NCBI RefSeq assembly: GCF_002776525.5
Contig: NC_045436.1
Coordinates: forward strand, 50,451,313-50,515,312
DNA from: Piliocolobus tephrosceles
Lineage: Eukaryota > Chordata > Mammalia > Primates > Cercopithecidae
Reading direction: 5' to 3'
Length of the DNA: 64,000 bases
Position 1 is the stretch's first letter, and each line of letters starts with the position of its first letter. Shown here in pieces: positions 1 to 11,351 of the stretch. The notes beneath the pieces were generated by a model. That model saw nothing but the letters and a program-made list of their open reading frames with translations. It searched no databases and was not told where the DNA came from. Both the position numbers and the translations under genes were made by a program.

Positions 1-17
1 TTCCAGGTTTTTTGTTT

Positions 18-316
18 GTTTTTTATTTTTGAGACAGAGTTTCACTCTTGTTGCCCAGGCTAGAGTACAATGGTGCAGTCTCGGCTCACTGCAACCTCCA
101 CCTCGCAGGTTCAAGTGATTCTCCTGCTTCAGCCTCCCAAGTAGCTGGATTACAGGCACCTGCCACCAAGCCCAGCTAATTTTTGTATTTTTAGTAGAGA
201 CGAGGGTTCACCATGTTGGCCAGGCTGGTCTCGAACTCCTGACCCCACAGCTGATCCACCCGCCTTGGCCTCCCAAAATGCTGGGATTACAAGCGTAAGC
301 CACCACACCCGACCCA
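18..316 (-). repeat. Alu, full length
   Basis: Starts with a T-rich tail and 'gagacagagtttcactcttg' and ends at 'gccaccacacccgac'. It lies at the distal end of the NOCT 3' flank. Confidence 0.95.
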
Positions 317-877
317 GGTTATCTAATTTTTACATTCTTCTTTCTAGATATTTTGAATCATAGTATCTGGCTATCTTAGGAAATTTCAATGAAAGCCCAT
401 TAACAGGCTTTCTAGAAAGTTTCCTATCTCTGAAAAGAAGGTCCTACTGACTCTCTTGGCCACTGCCACATACAGCTTCTAAATAACCTATTGTGAATAG
501 CATATTCCAATACAAATAACGATGACATCGAGTGACTAATATCAAATGTATACCAACATTATTCCAATGGCAAAGTTTAAATATGCAACAACAATACAAT
601 AATGAAAACTAATTCATTAAATAATTGAAAACTAATTGGAATCTCTTCAAGAAACACAGTAACAGGGAATGTAGAGGCAGCACAAGGATTATTTTTGAAG
701 AATGTATCAAAGAAATCTGACATTTAAATAACAAAAGCCCCTCCAGGCTAAATAGTTCCTTTGCACTCATTTTGTTACAGCCCAAATGAAAATATTTTAA
801 AGCTTTATGAAAATTACCATAAATTACTTTCTCTATAACTTTTCCTGCATGGTTCTAAAATGTTCATAATGCTATAA

Positions 878-883
878 TTTATT
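878..883 (-). terminator. distal polyadenylation hexamer AATAAA
   Basis: Reads AATAAA on the minus strand, about 610 nt past the NOCT stop. Downstream (lower coordinates) is AT-rich, which is compatible with use. Candidate only. Confidence 0.4.
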
Positions 884-1067
884 TACTTAATTTCATATGA
901 AGATATAAAAAATAAATATTGCCATGCATATTGTTGACATTTTAAAAACCCACAAATAACTTAAAATGCTATTTAGAGAAATTGCTCCTACATACTATTA
1001 TGGAAGATTCAAGCAAGTCTGAGTTTTTATAGCGTCCTCAAACTGAAAAAGCTTCAAAATAACCGAA

Positions 1068-1073
1068 TTTATT
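1068..1073 (-). terminator. proximal polyadenylation hexamer AATAAA
   Basis: Reads AATAAA on the minus strand about 420 nt after the NOCT stop, just past the monomeric Alu-like insert. Candidate cleavage signal, not proven. Confidence 0.4.
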
Positions 1074-1077
1074 ATTT

Positions 1078-1208
1078 TAGAAATAGAGATGGGGTCTCGT
1101 GCCATGTTGCCCAGGCTTGGACTTGAACTCCTGGGTTCTAGTGATTCTCCCACCTTAGCCTCCCAATGTGCTGGTATTACAGGCATGAGCAATCACCGCA
1201 CCTGACCA
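1078..1208 (-). repeat. Alu monomer-like copy (FLAM type)
   Basis: One arm only: 'ggggtctcgtgccatgttg' through 'caccgcacctgacc', with no second arm. It lies between the NOCT stop and the proximal AATAAA, so it would be part of the 3' UTR. Confidence 0.75.
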
Positions 1209-1281
1209 AAACAAGCCAATTTAATGCCCTTAAATGATCAAAATGTAATATTAAGGAAAAGAAAATAATACAAGCCAAAAT

Positions 1282-1288
1282 TGGAGTG
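1282..1288 (-). promoter_or_regulatory. candidate miR-122 seed site (CACTCCA)
   Basis: The minus strand reads CACTCCA, a 7mer-A1 match to the miR-122 seed, about 200 nt into the NOCT 3' UTR. Regulation of mouse Nocturnin by miR-122 has been reported. A 7-base match alone is weak evidence. Confidence 0.35.
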
Positions 1289-1491
1289 CAAACACCTTTT
1301 TTGCTATAGGTTTTAATTTTTGAAAAGATCTGTGAACTAAAGGGAGTATTTTCCAAGGGCATGCTGGAAACAGAAAATGAAACGATAGAAATTTCCCATG
1401 TTTCTATCCTTCCTCTGGCATTGTCTTATCCTATTTGTTTCCTGAAACATCCCGTTAAGACTCTTGTGATTAAAAAGACAAAAGCAAGTAT

Positions 1492-2327
1492 TTATAAAAG
1501 TCCATCAGTTTCCTCAGTAAAGCTGAAGTCACATACTAGAGACAGGTGGTCTGAAGGATAATTGAAGGAAGGTAGCCTGTTGGGTCCAATCTGTTCTTCA
1601 GTGAGCAGATCGAGAGCTGACCTTACATTTAGAGCATGTTTAGAATACCAGATGTAATCCAGGGTGTGCCTGCACTCCCCTGAGGTCCGGATCTTCCAGG
1701 TAGTGTATGGGGGTTCTGACTGCCCATCAGCACTCAGCAGCTTGTAGGCACTGTTCAGGTTGAGGCTGGAGGAAGCAAAGTGTTTGTAGACCTCTTCTGT
1801 TGGCTCTGCATTGAAGTCCCCACACACAATAAGGGGAATCTTGGCTCCTTGGGTGATGTTTTGCAGGTTCTGAAGGAGGTCACAGCCTTGAGCTGATCGA
1901 AACCGCTCCCAGCCAGTGCGTGCTTTTAGATGGGTGACAGCAATGCAGAACTGTCGGCCTGACTCCTTGCACTCCAGGGTCTGTGCAATGGCCACCTGGT
2001 TGGTTTTCAGTGTCATGGCTGTCAGCCTAATATTGGCACTGTTGACTAGCTTGAATCGGTTTTGAAGAAAAAATAAGGCACAGCCGTCTGGTCCATTGTT
2101 GTGTTCTACATCTAGACAAGGTGACCAGGGTTTGGGGAAAAACGTGCCTTGATAACCTAGTCTACTGAGGAGTGGTTGGAAGGTGTCAAAATAGTGGTCC
2201 ACCTCTTGGAGGCACAATATATCAGGCTGGTAGGCCAGGATTTCTTCTAGGATGAGACATTTCCTTTCTTCCCATTTGAGTGCTTCAACAGGGCATTGTA
2301 CAAAGTTGTCTTTGCCTTCTCCAAGAG
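1492..2327 (-). CDS. NOCT: NOCT exon 3: catalytic core and C terminus of nocturnin
   Basis: Last coding exon, codons 154-431 plus stop TAA (836 nt). Nocturnin belongs to the exonuclease-endonuclease-phosphatase fold (CCR4-like). It was first described as a circadian deadenylase and is now known to dephosphorylate NADP+ and NADPH at the 2' position. Visible catalytic residues, in order: E195 (LCLQEVD), D324 and N326 (VCGDFNAEP), D377 (HTLDYIW), D413 and H414 (YPSDHLS). The acceptor is a clean pyrimidine run followed by cag at 2330-2328. The first two bases, CT, complete the split codon GCT (Ala154) begun by the final G of exon 2. The frame is open throughout with no damage. The final residues read ETDGLL; from memory the human end differs slightly, which would be an ordinary primate substitution. 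The gene is intact, not a retrocopy, because introns are present. Confidence 0.97.
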
Positions 2328-2966
2328 CTGAAAAGAAAAAGCTAGTCAGTTGTCAGCTCTTACAGAACCATATACTTCAAAGTACCCAGGAGGTTTGGCA
2401 TCACTCAAGACCCTCAGCCCTCAGAATGCTTCCTCTGCTTCAAATGCTTGGAGTGGTTCTCTGTCCAAACTGTATTAGCCCATCCAAACTAAGTCACCTC
2501 TCACTATGTGGATGAAGCACACAACAGATCTTTTGTTTCAGAACTATTTCATGTAACTATATTCTAGGATATCAAGATCTTCCTTAAGGAAACTGCTTTG
2601 CAGTCCCAGGGATCTAAGCTATGTCAAATGAAATAAATGTCAATTAAAAAAAAATTTTTTTTTGGTTTTCTTAAACACCAAATATTTAACGCCAAGTATT
2701 GGTTTTAACCCTGACTATTATAGACACTACTCAGAATGAATGGGACTTATTTTATGGAAAAAGAATCTAAGATTGGTAAGTCACGGAATCTCCTCTTATT
2801 TTCCAGGAAAAAAAAAAAAATGCAGGCCCTTGTTTTTCTTAAAATCTCAACTGCTATATAAAGTTGATTGACACATCTGTGTTTTAATTTGGCAGACCCA
2901 GGAAAGAAATCCTTTCTACCATAACAAAGTAACACATATATACACATACACACACGTATATATATA
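2328..2966 (-). other. NOCT intron 2, 3' part
   Basis: Non-coding sequence between exon 3 and the first intronic Alu. It contains an A13 run near 2808 and TG/TA-rich simple sequence near 2935-2968. No further element recognised. Confidence 0.7.
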
Positions 2967-2968
2967 TA

Positions 2969-3257
2969 TTTTTTGAGACGGAGTCTCGCTCTGTCCCCCT
3001 GGCTGGAGTACAGTGGCTCAATCTCAGCTCATTACAACCTCCATCTCCCAGGTTCAAGTGATTCTCCTGCCTTAGCCTCCTGAGTAGCTGGGATTACAGG
3101 CATGCACCACCACACCCAGCTAGTTCTTTTTGTATATTTAGGAGATGGGGTTTCACCATGTTGGTCAGACTGGTCTTGAACTCCTGACCTTAGGTGATCT
3201 GCCGACCTCAGCCTGCCAAAGTGCTGGGATTACAGGCGTGAGCCACCGCGCCTGGCC
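2969..3257 (-). repeat. Alu, intron 2
   Basis: 'gagacggagtctcgctctg' through 'gagccaccgcgcctggcc'. Same orientation as NOCT transcription. Confidence 0.95.
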
Positions 3258-3615
3258 ACAAAGTAATAGAGAACTGAAGCAACATCATTTTGGTCTCAAG
3301 TTATATAAATGAGTATGAATAATATGGCCACAAAAATACCTAGACTCACCACCACCCACACAGAGCTGCCATTTTTTGCATAAAGTTCTGTGTTACCCAG
3401 TTTATTCACTGCAAATGGTATCGTGGTGCTATGGACTGAAAGCTGGGGGCAACAGAAAGTTTGAGGCTGTTATATTCAGCTGCCTAATAAAAGGTAGGGT
3501 CCTTCAAATTTGGATCTGCTGGGAAGTAGACAGACTTTCATTGTTCTTGGATAGTCCACAAACATGGAAGGTGTAAAGAATAAACCGTGAGTTACTTGCT
3601 TTAATTGTAAAAACC

Positions 3616-3898
3616 AGGTCAGGTGCAGTGGCTCATGCCTGTAATCCCAGCATTTTGGGAGGCCGAGGTGGGTAGATCACCTGAGGTCAGGAGTTCGCGA
3701 CCAGCCTGACCAACATGGAGAAACCCCATTTCTACTAAAAATACAACATTAGCTGGGTGTGGTGGCGCATGCCTGTAATCCCAGCTACTCAGGAGGCTGA
3801 GGCAGGAGAATCACTTGAACCCGGGAGGCGATGGTTGCAGTGAGTTGAGATTGCGCCATTGCACTCCAGCCTGGGCAACAAGAGTCAAACTCCGTCTC

Positions 3899-3943
<45 letters not shown>

Positions 3944-3947
3944 AAAA
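3616..3947 (+). repeat. Alu with (CAA)n tail, intron 2
   Basis: 'aggtcaggtgcagtggctca' through 'ctccgtctcaaa', with the tail replaced by about 14 CAA units (3901-3942). Antisense to NOCT, 187 bases from exon 2, and inverted relative to the Alu at 4531-4840 on the other side of exon 2. Confidence 0.95.
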
Positions 3948-4133
3948 CCCAGATGACTCCCTGTCTTAACCTCTTCTAGGAGCTCTCCATGCTGTTCTAG
4001 TGACCCTATCCTTCTACACCTCCATCTGCCCACACCTCTTCCTTCCACATACATCAGTGACCTGAGGATGTGCAGAAGCAGAAAGGCAGTCACAGCAAAC
4101 TTGACTGCACAGGCACAGAAGCATCAGGCATAC

Positions 4134-4403
4134 CTTGGGCGAGGATGTTCCACTGCATAACCCTGATAGGCGGGTGGGTACTAGGGCAATCTGTCCTCAG
4201 ATCCACAAAATCCCTCTGGAACCGGGGAGGTCGGGTGTGCAGGACGGCCCTGCATTCCTCAAGAAGCTCTTTAGGATCAATGGGCTCCAGATGTTCTGGG
4301 TCAGGTGACACCAAATACTCTGGGTGCTGGGAGGCAGCGCTGCTGTTCAGTGTCTTGGCGAGAGCACTATAGAGTCTGCTTGTACCGGTTCCCATGGAAC
4401 ACG
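4134..4403 (-). CDS. NOCT: NOCT exon 2: linker region and start of the EEP domain
   Basis: Coding exon of 270 nt, codons 64 (part) to 154 (part). The acceptor is 'ttccttttccgtag' followed by CGTGTT; the donor is CAAG|GTATGC. Its first two bases join the last G of exon 1 to form GCG (Ala64). It encodes Met67 (ATG at 4395-4393, context TTCCATGG), the usual candidate start of a cytosolic nocturnin without presequence. Further on it encodes the conserved leader of the catalytic domain ending VMQWNILAQ, in which N149 is a catalytic-site asparagine. The exon is flanked at 186 and 127 bases by Alus in opposite orientation, an arrangement known to favour back-splicing. No frame damage. Confidence 0.96.
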
Positions 4404-4530
4404 CTACGGAAAAGGAAATCACAATTACACATTCAGCTCCTTTTCCTGACTTCTCGCCCAGCACAACTGTAAGATAAACATTTACTGTCCACAGAAACCA
4501 GGAGCTCAACTGTTGCCATATTCATGTATA

Positions 4531-4840
4531 AAGTCATTTCTTTTTTTTTCTCTTTGTGAGATGGAGTTCCGCTCTTGTTGCCCAGGCTGGAGTGCAATGA
4601 CGCGATCTCGGCTCACTGCAACCTCCGCCTCCCAGGTTCAAGCAATTCTCCTGCCTCAGCCTCCCAAGTAGCTGGGATTACAGGCATGCAACTTTACCCC
4701 CTGCTAATTTTGTATTTTTAGTAGAAATGGGGTTTCTCCATGTTGGTCAGGCTAATCTGGAACTCCCGACCTCAGGTGATCCACCTGCCTTGGCCTCCCG
4801 AAGTGCTGGGATTACAGGTGTGAACCACCACGCCTGGCAT
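4531..4840 (-). repeat. Alu, intron 1 next to exon 2
   Basis: T-rich tail followed by 'gagatggagttccgctcttg', ending 'gaaccaccacgcctggc'. Inverted with respect to the Alu at 3616-3947. Confidence 0.95.
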
Positions 4841-5107
4841 ATAAAGCCATTTCTACAGAGGCAGAATAAAGGAGTTTCCAGGTTCCAGCTTTCTACTAGG
4901 ACAGTTAATTTAAGTACTACCATTAAAACTAGTCTCTGATTAAAAATGAAAACTCATCCTTTTAAGGAAGAAATACCTTGATCTTGATGGCCTCTTCTAA
5001 CCTAGGATTTGTCTTTGTAATTTATAAACCCAGTCTTAAAAAAAGAGCATGGCTTAACAAAATCTACATTCCTTTTTCTATATATCTTAATAAGAACTTA
5101 GAAGACT
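4841..5107 (-). other. NOCT intron 1, unique AT-rich stretch
   Basis: No repeat or coding signal recognised. Confidence 0.6.
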
Positions 5108-5700
5108 AGGCTGGGCATGGTGGCTCACACCTGTAATCCCAGTTCTTTGGGAGGCTGAGGTGGGTGGATCACTTGAGATCAGAAGTTCGAGACCAGCCTG
5201 GCCAACATGGCGAAACCCCGTCTCTACCAAAAATATAAAAAATTAGTCGGGTGTGGTGGTGTGTGCCTGTAATCCCAGCTACTCAGAAGGCTGAGGCAGG
5301 AGACTCGCTTGAACCAGGGGATGGTGGTTGCAGTGAGCTGAGATCACTCTACTGCGCTCCAGCCTGGGTAACATAGCAAGACTAAAAAAAAAAAAAAGAC
5401 TAGTTTGTGGCTGGGTGTGGTGGCTCACACCTGTAATCCCAGTACTTTGGGAGGCCAAGGCAGGTGCATCACGAGGTCAGGAGATTGAGACCATCCTGGC
5501 TAACACGGTGAAACCCCGTCTCTACTAAAAATACAAAAAATTAGCCAGGCTTGGTGGCAGGTGCCTGTAGTCCCAGCTACTCAGGAGGCTGAGGCAGGAG
5601 AATGGCGTGAACCCGGGAGGCGGAGCTTGTAGTGAGCTGAGATCTGCCACTGCACACTCCAGCTTGGGCGACAGAGTGAGATTCCGTCTCAAAAAAAAAA
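5108..5700 (+). repeat. two head-to-tail Alus
   Basis: Copies at 5108-5398 and 5408-5700, each with both arms and an A tail. The second has AluY-like features ('cacgaggtcaggagattgag'). Confidence 0.95.
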
Positions 5701-7435
5701 GACTAGTTTGTAAGAAGTGAAATGTTAGAAAGCCCATGTTAATGTTAATCCTGGGTAAGAAATTAGGTAATAGCAGGCTGCTTGCTACCCTGGTCATTTC
5801 ATCTATACAGATCTCTCTGTTGGGGAAAGTAATGGCTGGATTCTTTCCCATTTCTCTTAGATGTTAAGTGTAAATCAAGGCTTGGGCTTTCTGTAGAACT
5901 CTGAACTTCATTGAGTGGTATAGTCTATAATCTAGTATCAATTGCTGGATTTCTTAAAATCCAGAAAAGGGGCTGAGGCCAGAAGGGGTTAAGAGTAAGC
6001 TGAGTTTGGTCAGCTAACTTCCATCCAGAGCACTACCTTCTCATGAGTTGCCCACATTTCCTGGGATCCTAGAAAGACAAAGAGCAAGGAAAAATGTAGG
6101 AAGCACCAGTTACTTTGTCTTCCCGAGTAATTTTTAGTGTTTTGCTTTTTATAATTCATTAAGGAGAATGGAGCATAATCTTCAACTAATTAGCATTATG
6201 TGGCAGTTCACTTGAAAGCAGTTGATTGCTTTTAGAGGTCAACTATGTTTTATTTTCATTATAGTATAAATCAGGGGCACGTTTTACTGGGAGTAACGTC
6301 CAAGATTCTGTGTATGATAAATGCTGGTATGAGGCAATCTGGATTTCCCTCTCTTGAAAGATACAAAGTTTTCTTTATAAAATATAAACATTTTATAAAT
6401 GTAAATATTATATAAAGTTTTTGTTATAAAATTTGGCAGGCTCATCAACCACATCTCAAACTAGCAGTCAATCAAATTAACTGTGGCAGGTTACAAAGGA
6501 AATTCAAATATTTACCACCAAATGTCCTTGAACATTAAGGTCAATGAGGATGCAAGCATGCTTTTTCTGTTCCTTCCTGTCTACTCAAAGTAGTTTTTCC
6601 CTCCAGTAAGAAAGCTAGACTTCGGCAAATAAACACATACTAATTTTCCCAACAAACATGGCAGGTGTGTGTGCATCCGCAAGCAAGCATGCGTTCCCAC
6701 AAACACACACACACAACTGCTTCCAAACTGTTTGATTTCAATAATTTCATTTTAATTGATCTCCGCCTGAGTACATGGGTCCAAAGGAAGAAACTGTCTT
6801 CATGGCTGGCAGTATAAGTTTTGAAAGTCTTTCTTCTTGTACTTTTTTTTTTTTTTAACTTCCTGTAGGTTTTTTGGGGAAAACAAACAAAAAACAGCCA
6901 AACATCAAGTGTGGTCTCCTGATTAGCAATATCGGCATCACTTGAGATTGTGATCCCCAAACTGTTAGCTAACATGTCCCAGGGAACCACAGCAAACTCC
7001 CAGGGACACCATGGTATATTTTATATTTTACATGTGAAATAAACAGTGACGTTTGACACCTATCAGGCTCCGGGCACAGTACTAGCTTGATGTAGAACTG
7101 TTTCAATAGGACTGCCCTACAGTCCTTTGCCTTTATCTTTGCCAAGCTGAGTTTTAGGGTGGTTATATGAAAAAACTACCATTTACAAAAGTGAATGTGG
7201 AGAAAGAAGGATGATAGTGTCCAATGGGAGTCAAACATTTGAGGAGTATGTGAAATCAGAAAAGCAATCCTGAACCACACTCCTTCTAAAAATTTAGAAA
7301 AACCAATTTCACATGAAGAGAATAAAGAATAGAACAGTATCAGACAGTGAAAGCATGCCAGAAACATGTGCCCAGGAAGCAAATCAAACTGCATCCTATT
7401 GCAGAGTGAGCTAAGTCTTTAAGAATATGATACAA
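5701..7435 (-). other. NOCT intron 1, repeat-poor stretch
   Basis: About 1.7 kb without Alu, unusual in this window. AT-rich, with TTTATAAA-type runs near 6370-6430, a short CA run near 6700 and a T15 run near 6843. No ORF or motif that I can support. Confidence 0.6.
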
Positions 7436-8055
7436 GGCTGGGCGTGGTGGCTCAGGCCTATAATCCCAGCACTTTGGGAGGCTGAGGCAGGCAGATCATG
7501 AGATCAGGAGATCAAGATCATCTTGGCTAAGTCGGTGAAACCCCATCTCTACTAAAAAAATACAAAAAAAAAATTAGCCAGGCATGATGGCATGCACCTG
7601 TAATCCCAGCTACTCTGAAGGCTGAGGCAGGAGAATGGCGTGAACCCGGGAGGTAGAGCTTGTAGTGAGCTGAGTTCATGCCACTGCACTCCAGCCTGGG
7701 TGACAGAGCGAGACTCTGTCTCAAAGAAAAAAAAGAAAAGAAAAGAAAAGAAAACGATACAAGAGGCCGGGCGTGGTGGCTCATGCCTGTAATCCTAGCA
7801 CTTTTTGGGAGGCTGAAGCGGGTGTATCACCTGAGGTCAGGAGTTCGAGATCAGCCTGGCCAACACAGCAAAACCCTATCTCTACTGAAAAGGCAAAAAT
7901 CAGCCAGACATGGTGGTGGACGCCTGTAATCCCTGCTACTCGGGAGGCTGAGGCAGGAGAATCGCTTGAGCCGGGAGGAGGAGGTTCCAGTGAGCCGAGA
8001 TGGTGCCATTCCACTCCAGCCTGGGCAATAGAGCAAGGCTTCGTCAAAAAAAAAG
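7436..8055 (+). repeat. two head-to-tail Alus
   Basis: Copies at 7436-7756 (tail of AAAAG units) and 7765-8055. Both have A box/B box left arms and complete right arms. Confidence 0.95.
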
Positions 8056-8570
8056 AAGACGTGAAAGAATAACCTAAATCAGAATTAGAAAACTCTGAAA
8101 TGAGACACCAAAAAGAATTAGCAATAAAAATTAAAAAGAAATGAGAAAAAGATCAGAGTCAAACTAAGGGTTGCATTTGTTTTAAATAAAAGGGAGAAAG
8201 TGACAAATACTAAAAATGAGCAAAGACCCAAAATATGAGTAATAGCAGTTCTTATAGATGAAGACCAACGAAAGGGAGCAAAATAAACCAAGAAAACTTT
8301 TAAAAACAAGAAAACTTTTAAAAACAAGACAATACTTAAAAAGTAGATATTGAAAAAAACACATTGCAAACTTTAGTATCAACCCAGAATGACCAACACC
8401 AAGTGGACTATTAAAAAAAAAATCAGATTATCATCAGACTTCAACTGCAATGTTTTATGTGAGAAGAAAATGAAGTAACATATTTAACATACATAAAGTG
8501 TAAGCCAAGGATTTTATATCCAGCAAAACTAGAATATTGTCTCCAAGAGCCCCTTATGAGGAATCTACTA
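8056..8570 (+). repeat. probable old L1-family fragment
   Basis: A-rich sequence with the L1-like phrase 'aggattttatatccagcaaa' near 8509 and 'agaagaaaatgaagtaacat' before it. It includes a local tandem duplication of 'aagaaaacttttaaaaac' at about 8290-8327. Family assignment is from memory of L1 text and remains uncertain. Confidence 0.45.
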
Positions 8571-8862
8571 GTGCAAGGATTGGTGCTTTTGTACAGTCCT
8601 CAAGCTAAGAATGGCTTTTTTTTTTTTTTTTTAAATAGGAGTCTCACTATGTTGCCCAGGCTGGTCTCAAACTCCTGAGCTCAAGCCATCCTCCCATCTC
8701 AGCCCTGCAAAGTGCTGGGATTACAGGCATGAGCCACCACACCCGACAAGCTAAGAATGACCTTTACATTTAAAAAATGTGTTAAGTACACACACACACT
8801 CACGAATACATTAACAGGACCATTTTTGGCCCACAGAGCCTAAATATTTACTATGCAGCCTT
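8571..8862 (+). mobile_element. hAT (Charlie-type) fragment split by an Alu monomer
   Basis: Text such as 'gcctaaatatttactatgcag' and 'gctaagaatggc' resembles the non-autonomous hAT family also seen at 20125-20430. A monomeric Alu (8617-8748, minus) is inserted and flanked by copies of 'aagctaagaatg'. Confidence 0.5.
8617..8748 (-). repeat. Alu monomer (FLAM-like)
   Basis: A single arm from 'gagtctcactatgttgcc' to 'gccaccacacccgac', with target duplication 'aagctaagaatg' on both sides. Confidence 0.8.
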
Positions 8863-9550
8863 CTTCAAAAGAAATGGGCCATACCTAGAACTAGGGAACA
8901 AGCTTCAGACCAAAATGACCAGAAACATTGGTATAAGAACTGGTGCAGAGCACTAAACATAGAGCTACTTAGCAAATCAATTCTAAAGGAGACTTTCAGG
9001 GAGAATTCAGTATGTAGCAGCCATAGGGCCCAACAATGACACGAAGATTTAATACCCCCAAAAAGGAGGTGGCAGGATGAGAAAAGCATCTTCAATTTAA
9101 AAATGATAAACTTTTTCCATAAGTTTCATTGTAGCGATAATTAGCAATTATGACTAAGTGATCATAATTAGTAGTGGTGATATTTGCACTGCCATTCTGA
9201 GACTGCTGTGCATATATGAGATGAATCAAATGCAGTCTATCATTCCCTGTTGTCTTTTGGGGGATCTAGTTTTTGAAATGCATTTAATAGGCTGTTAGAT
9301 ACAATTCTCAAGGAAAACATTCTTGTTAAAGCCAGCTCATTTTGAACCAGTAGCAGTTATCAAATCTGGTCATCTACTTTATTTGGCCTCAGAGCCTCTT
9401 GGTGGTTTTCAACAGAAGACTAAGCTTTTGTGAGATGCAGGATATACTGCAGCATGGCCAAATTCTCAGGCCTCAAAAGAGCAATTCTAGTCCCAGTTCT
9501 ATGACTATTTAGCTGTGCCACAACTCTCTAGACCTACTTATCTAACTTTT
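8863..9550 (-). other. NOCT intron 1, mostly unique sequence
   Basis: No gene signal. The last 100 bases ('ctatgactatttagctgtg') resemble a worn MIR. Confidence 0.45.
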
Positions 9551-10016
9551 AAAAATTTATTTAATTTATTTATTTATTTGAGATAGAGTCTCGCTCCATC
9601 ACTAGGCTGGAGTGCAGTGGTGTGATCTCGGCTCACTGCAACCTCCATCTCCCAGGCTCAAGTGATTCTCCTGCCTCAGCCTCCCGAGTAGTTGGGACTA
9701 CAGGCGTGTTCCACCACGCCCCACTAATTTTTGTATTTTTAGTCGAGACAGAGTTTCACCATGTTAGCAGGCTGGTCACAAACTCCTGACCTCAAGTGAT
9801 CCACCCACCTTGGCCTCCCAAAGTGCTGAGATTACAGGCGTGAGCCACCGCACGCAGCCTTTTTTTTTTTTCCAAAGGGCCTGTTTTTTGTAAGGGCCTC
9901 ACTCTGTTACCCAGGCTGGAATGCCACTGCAGCCGCAACTCCTGGGCTCAAGCCATCCTCCCACCTCAGCCTCCCGAGTAGCTGAGACTGCAGGTGCACA
10001 CCACCATACCCAACCA
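9551..10016 (-). repeat. Alu plus Alu monomer
   Basis: Full Alu at about 9575-9860 with a TTTA-rich tail, followed by a single-arm copy at 9861-10016. Confidence 0.9.
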
Positions 10017-10187
10017 AGATCTGCTTACTTCTCTTTAAAATGAGGGCTTACGTGATCTTAATTTTCCAAGATCAGGTGGAAAAGGCATCTGGGTTAGAAC
10101 AGGGGAAACTTTTCAAATCTGTGTTCCTATGTTCCTCATCCCTACTGTTTGCACTAGAGACACGTATCTTCCTATTAATAAAAGTTG

Positions 10188-10345
10188 GGCCAGGCGGGGT
10201 GGCTCACACCTGTAATCCTAGCACTTTCAGAGGCTGAGGCGGGAGGTTCCCTGGAGTCCAGGAGTTCGAGGCCAGCCTGGACAACACAGTGAGAGGGACC
10301 CTGTCTCTACAAAAATAAAAAAATAATAATAATTATTAAAAAAGA
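10188..10345 (+). repeat. Alu monomer (FLAM-like)
   Basis: 'gggccaggcggggtggctca' through 'ctgtctctacaaaaataaaa', one arm only, with an A/AAT tail. Confidence 0.85.
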
Positions 10346-11190
10346 TATTTCATTCAGAATTTCTATTCTCGTATTTCAAAAACAATGAATAATTCTTGTC
10401 AGGTGTGATAACACTACTCATATATGGAATAATACACTGCAATTTGCCTTTCAAGTTTTATTGGCATAGCCCTTTTGCCCTTGTTTCGCGGTAGATGAAT
10501 TCATCTGAGAAAGATATCATTAGGCTACATTTTGAATAAGAGCCTAGGTAGAGAGGAATCATTAGGAAGTGTTTACTACAGTCTTGTCTCTGCCCCCTTA
10601 GACCTTACAGGAAACCCGAAGATATTCCCCAAGGTGGACTCATGCAACACTGCCTGCCAGAGTATTTAACCACAACATGACACAGGACAAGCCCTCTAAT
10701 ACTAAAGTACCTGGGAAACATTAGTCTGTTGCATAATGATCATGAAGTTAGGACAGAGAGATACAGATGGTCCTGAAAGACATTTCCACTCATCCACCCT
10801 TGTTCTAGACAGCTTACTGAGGCACTCCCCTGTGCCAGGCTGTTCTGTGCTCCCTGCAATTTGAGTTATGCCAATAAAATATGTGCTGATATTTTCCCTT
10901 AAAAAATTAGCAAGTATTTGGGGAAAGATTAATACTCGTGAATTCGTGAGAGAAAAACTGAGTGCTAACTATGCAGAATCACTAGGGTATAATAAGAGTT
11001 AAAACAATCAGGATGGATAAGACTAACTAGAAAAGGACTTCAAAAAAATAGGATTTAGATATGAAGCTCTAATTTGTGACAAGTATACCACTTGGCCCAC
11101 CATGGGTAGCCACTCTCATCTTCTGCCCCACTCAAACCACAGACACAAATGGTTGTTCATTCATTTTTTTGTCAAATCTTTGAGTTGGAA
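10346..11190 (-). other. NOCT intron 1, unique stretch
   Basis: No recognised element. AT-rich, no supportable ORF. Confidence 0.5.
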
Positions 11191-11351
11191 CCAGGCACAG
11201 TCGCTCACACTTATAATTCCAGCTACTCAGGAGGCTGAGGCAGGAGGCTCACTTGAGGCCAAGAGTTTGAGGCCAGCCTGGGCAACATAGCAAGACTCTG
11301 TCTCTCTAGAGAAAAAAAATTAAGTATCTCTCTAGAAAAAAAAAAAAAAAA
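11191..11351 (+). repeat. Alu monomer
   Basis: Single-arm copy with a degenerate start ('accaggcacagtcgctcaca') and an A-rich tail. Confidence 0.8.

Larger units (their letters stand above)
317..1491 (-). other. NOCT: NOCT 3' UTR and 3' flank
   Basis: AT-rich sequence directly after the NOCT stop codon, without any open coding frame. It carries two AATAAA hexamers on the minus strand (1068-1073 and 878-883), a monomeric Alu-like insert (1078-1208) and a 7-base match to the miR-122 seed. Which polyadenylation site is used cannot be decided from sequence, so the true 3' end could lie at either site or further left. Confidence 0.6.
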
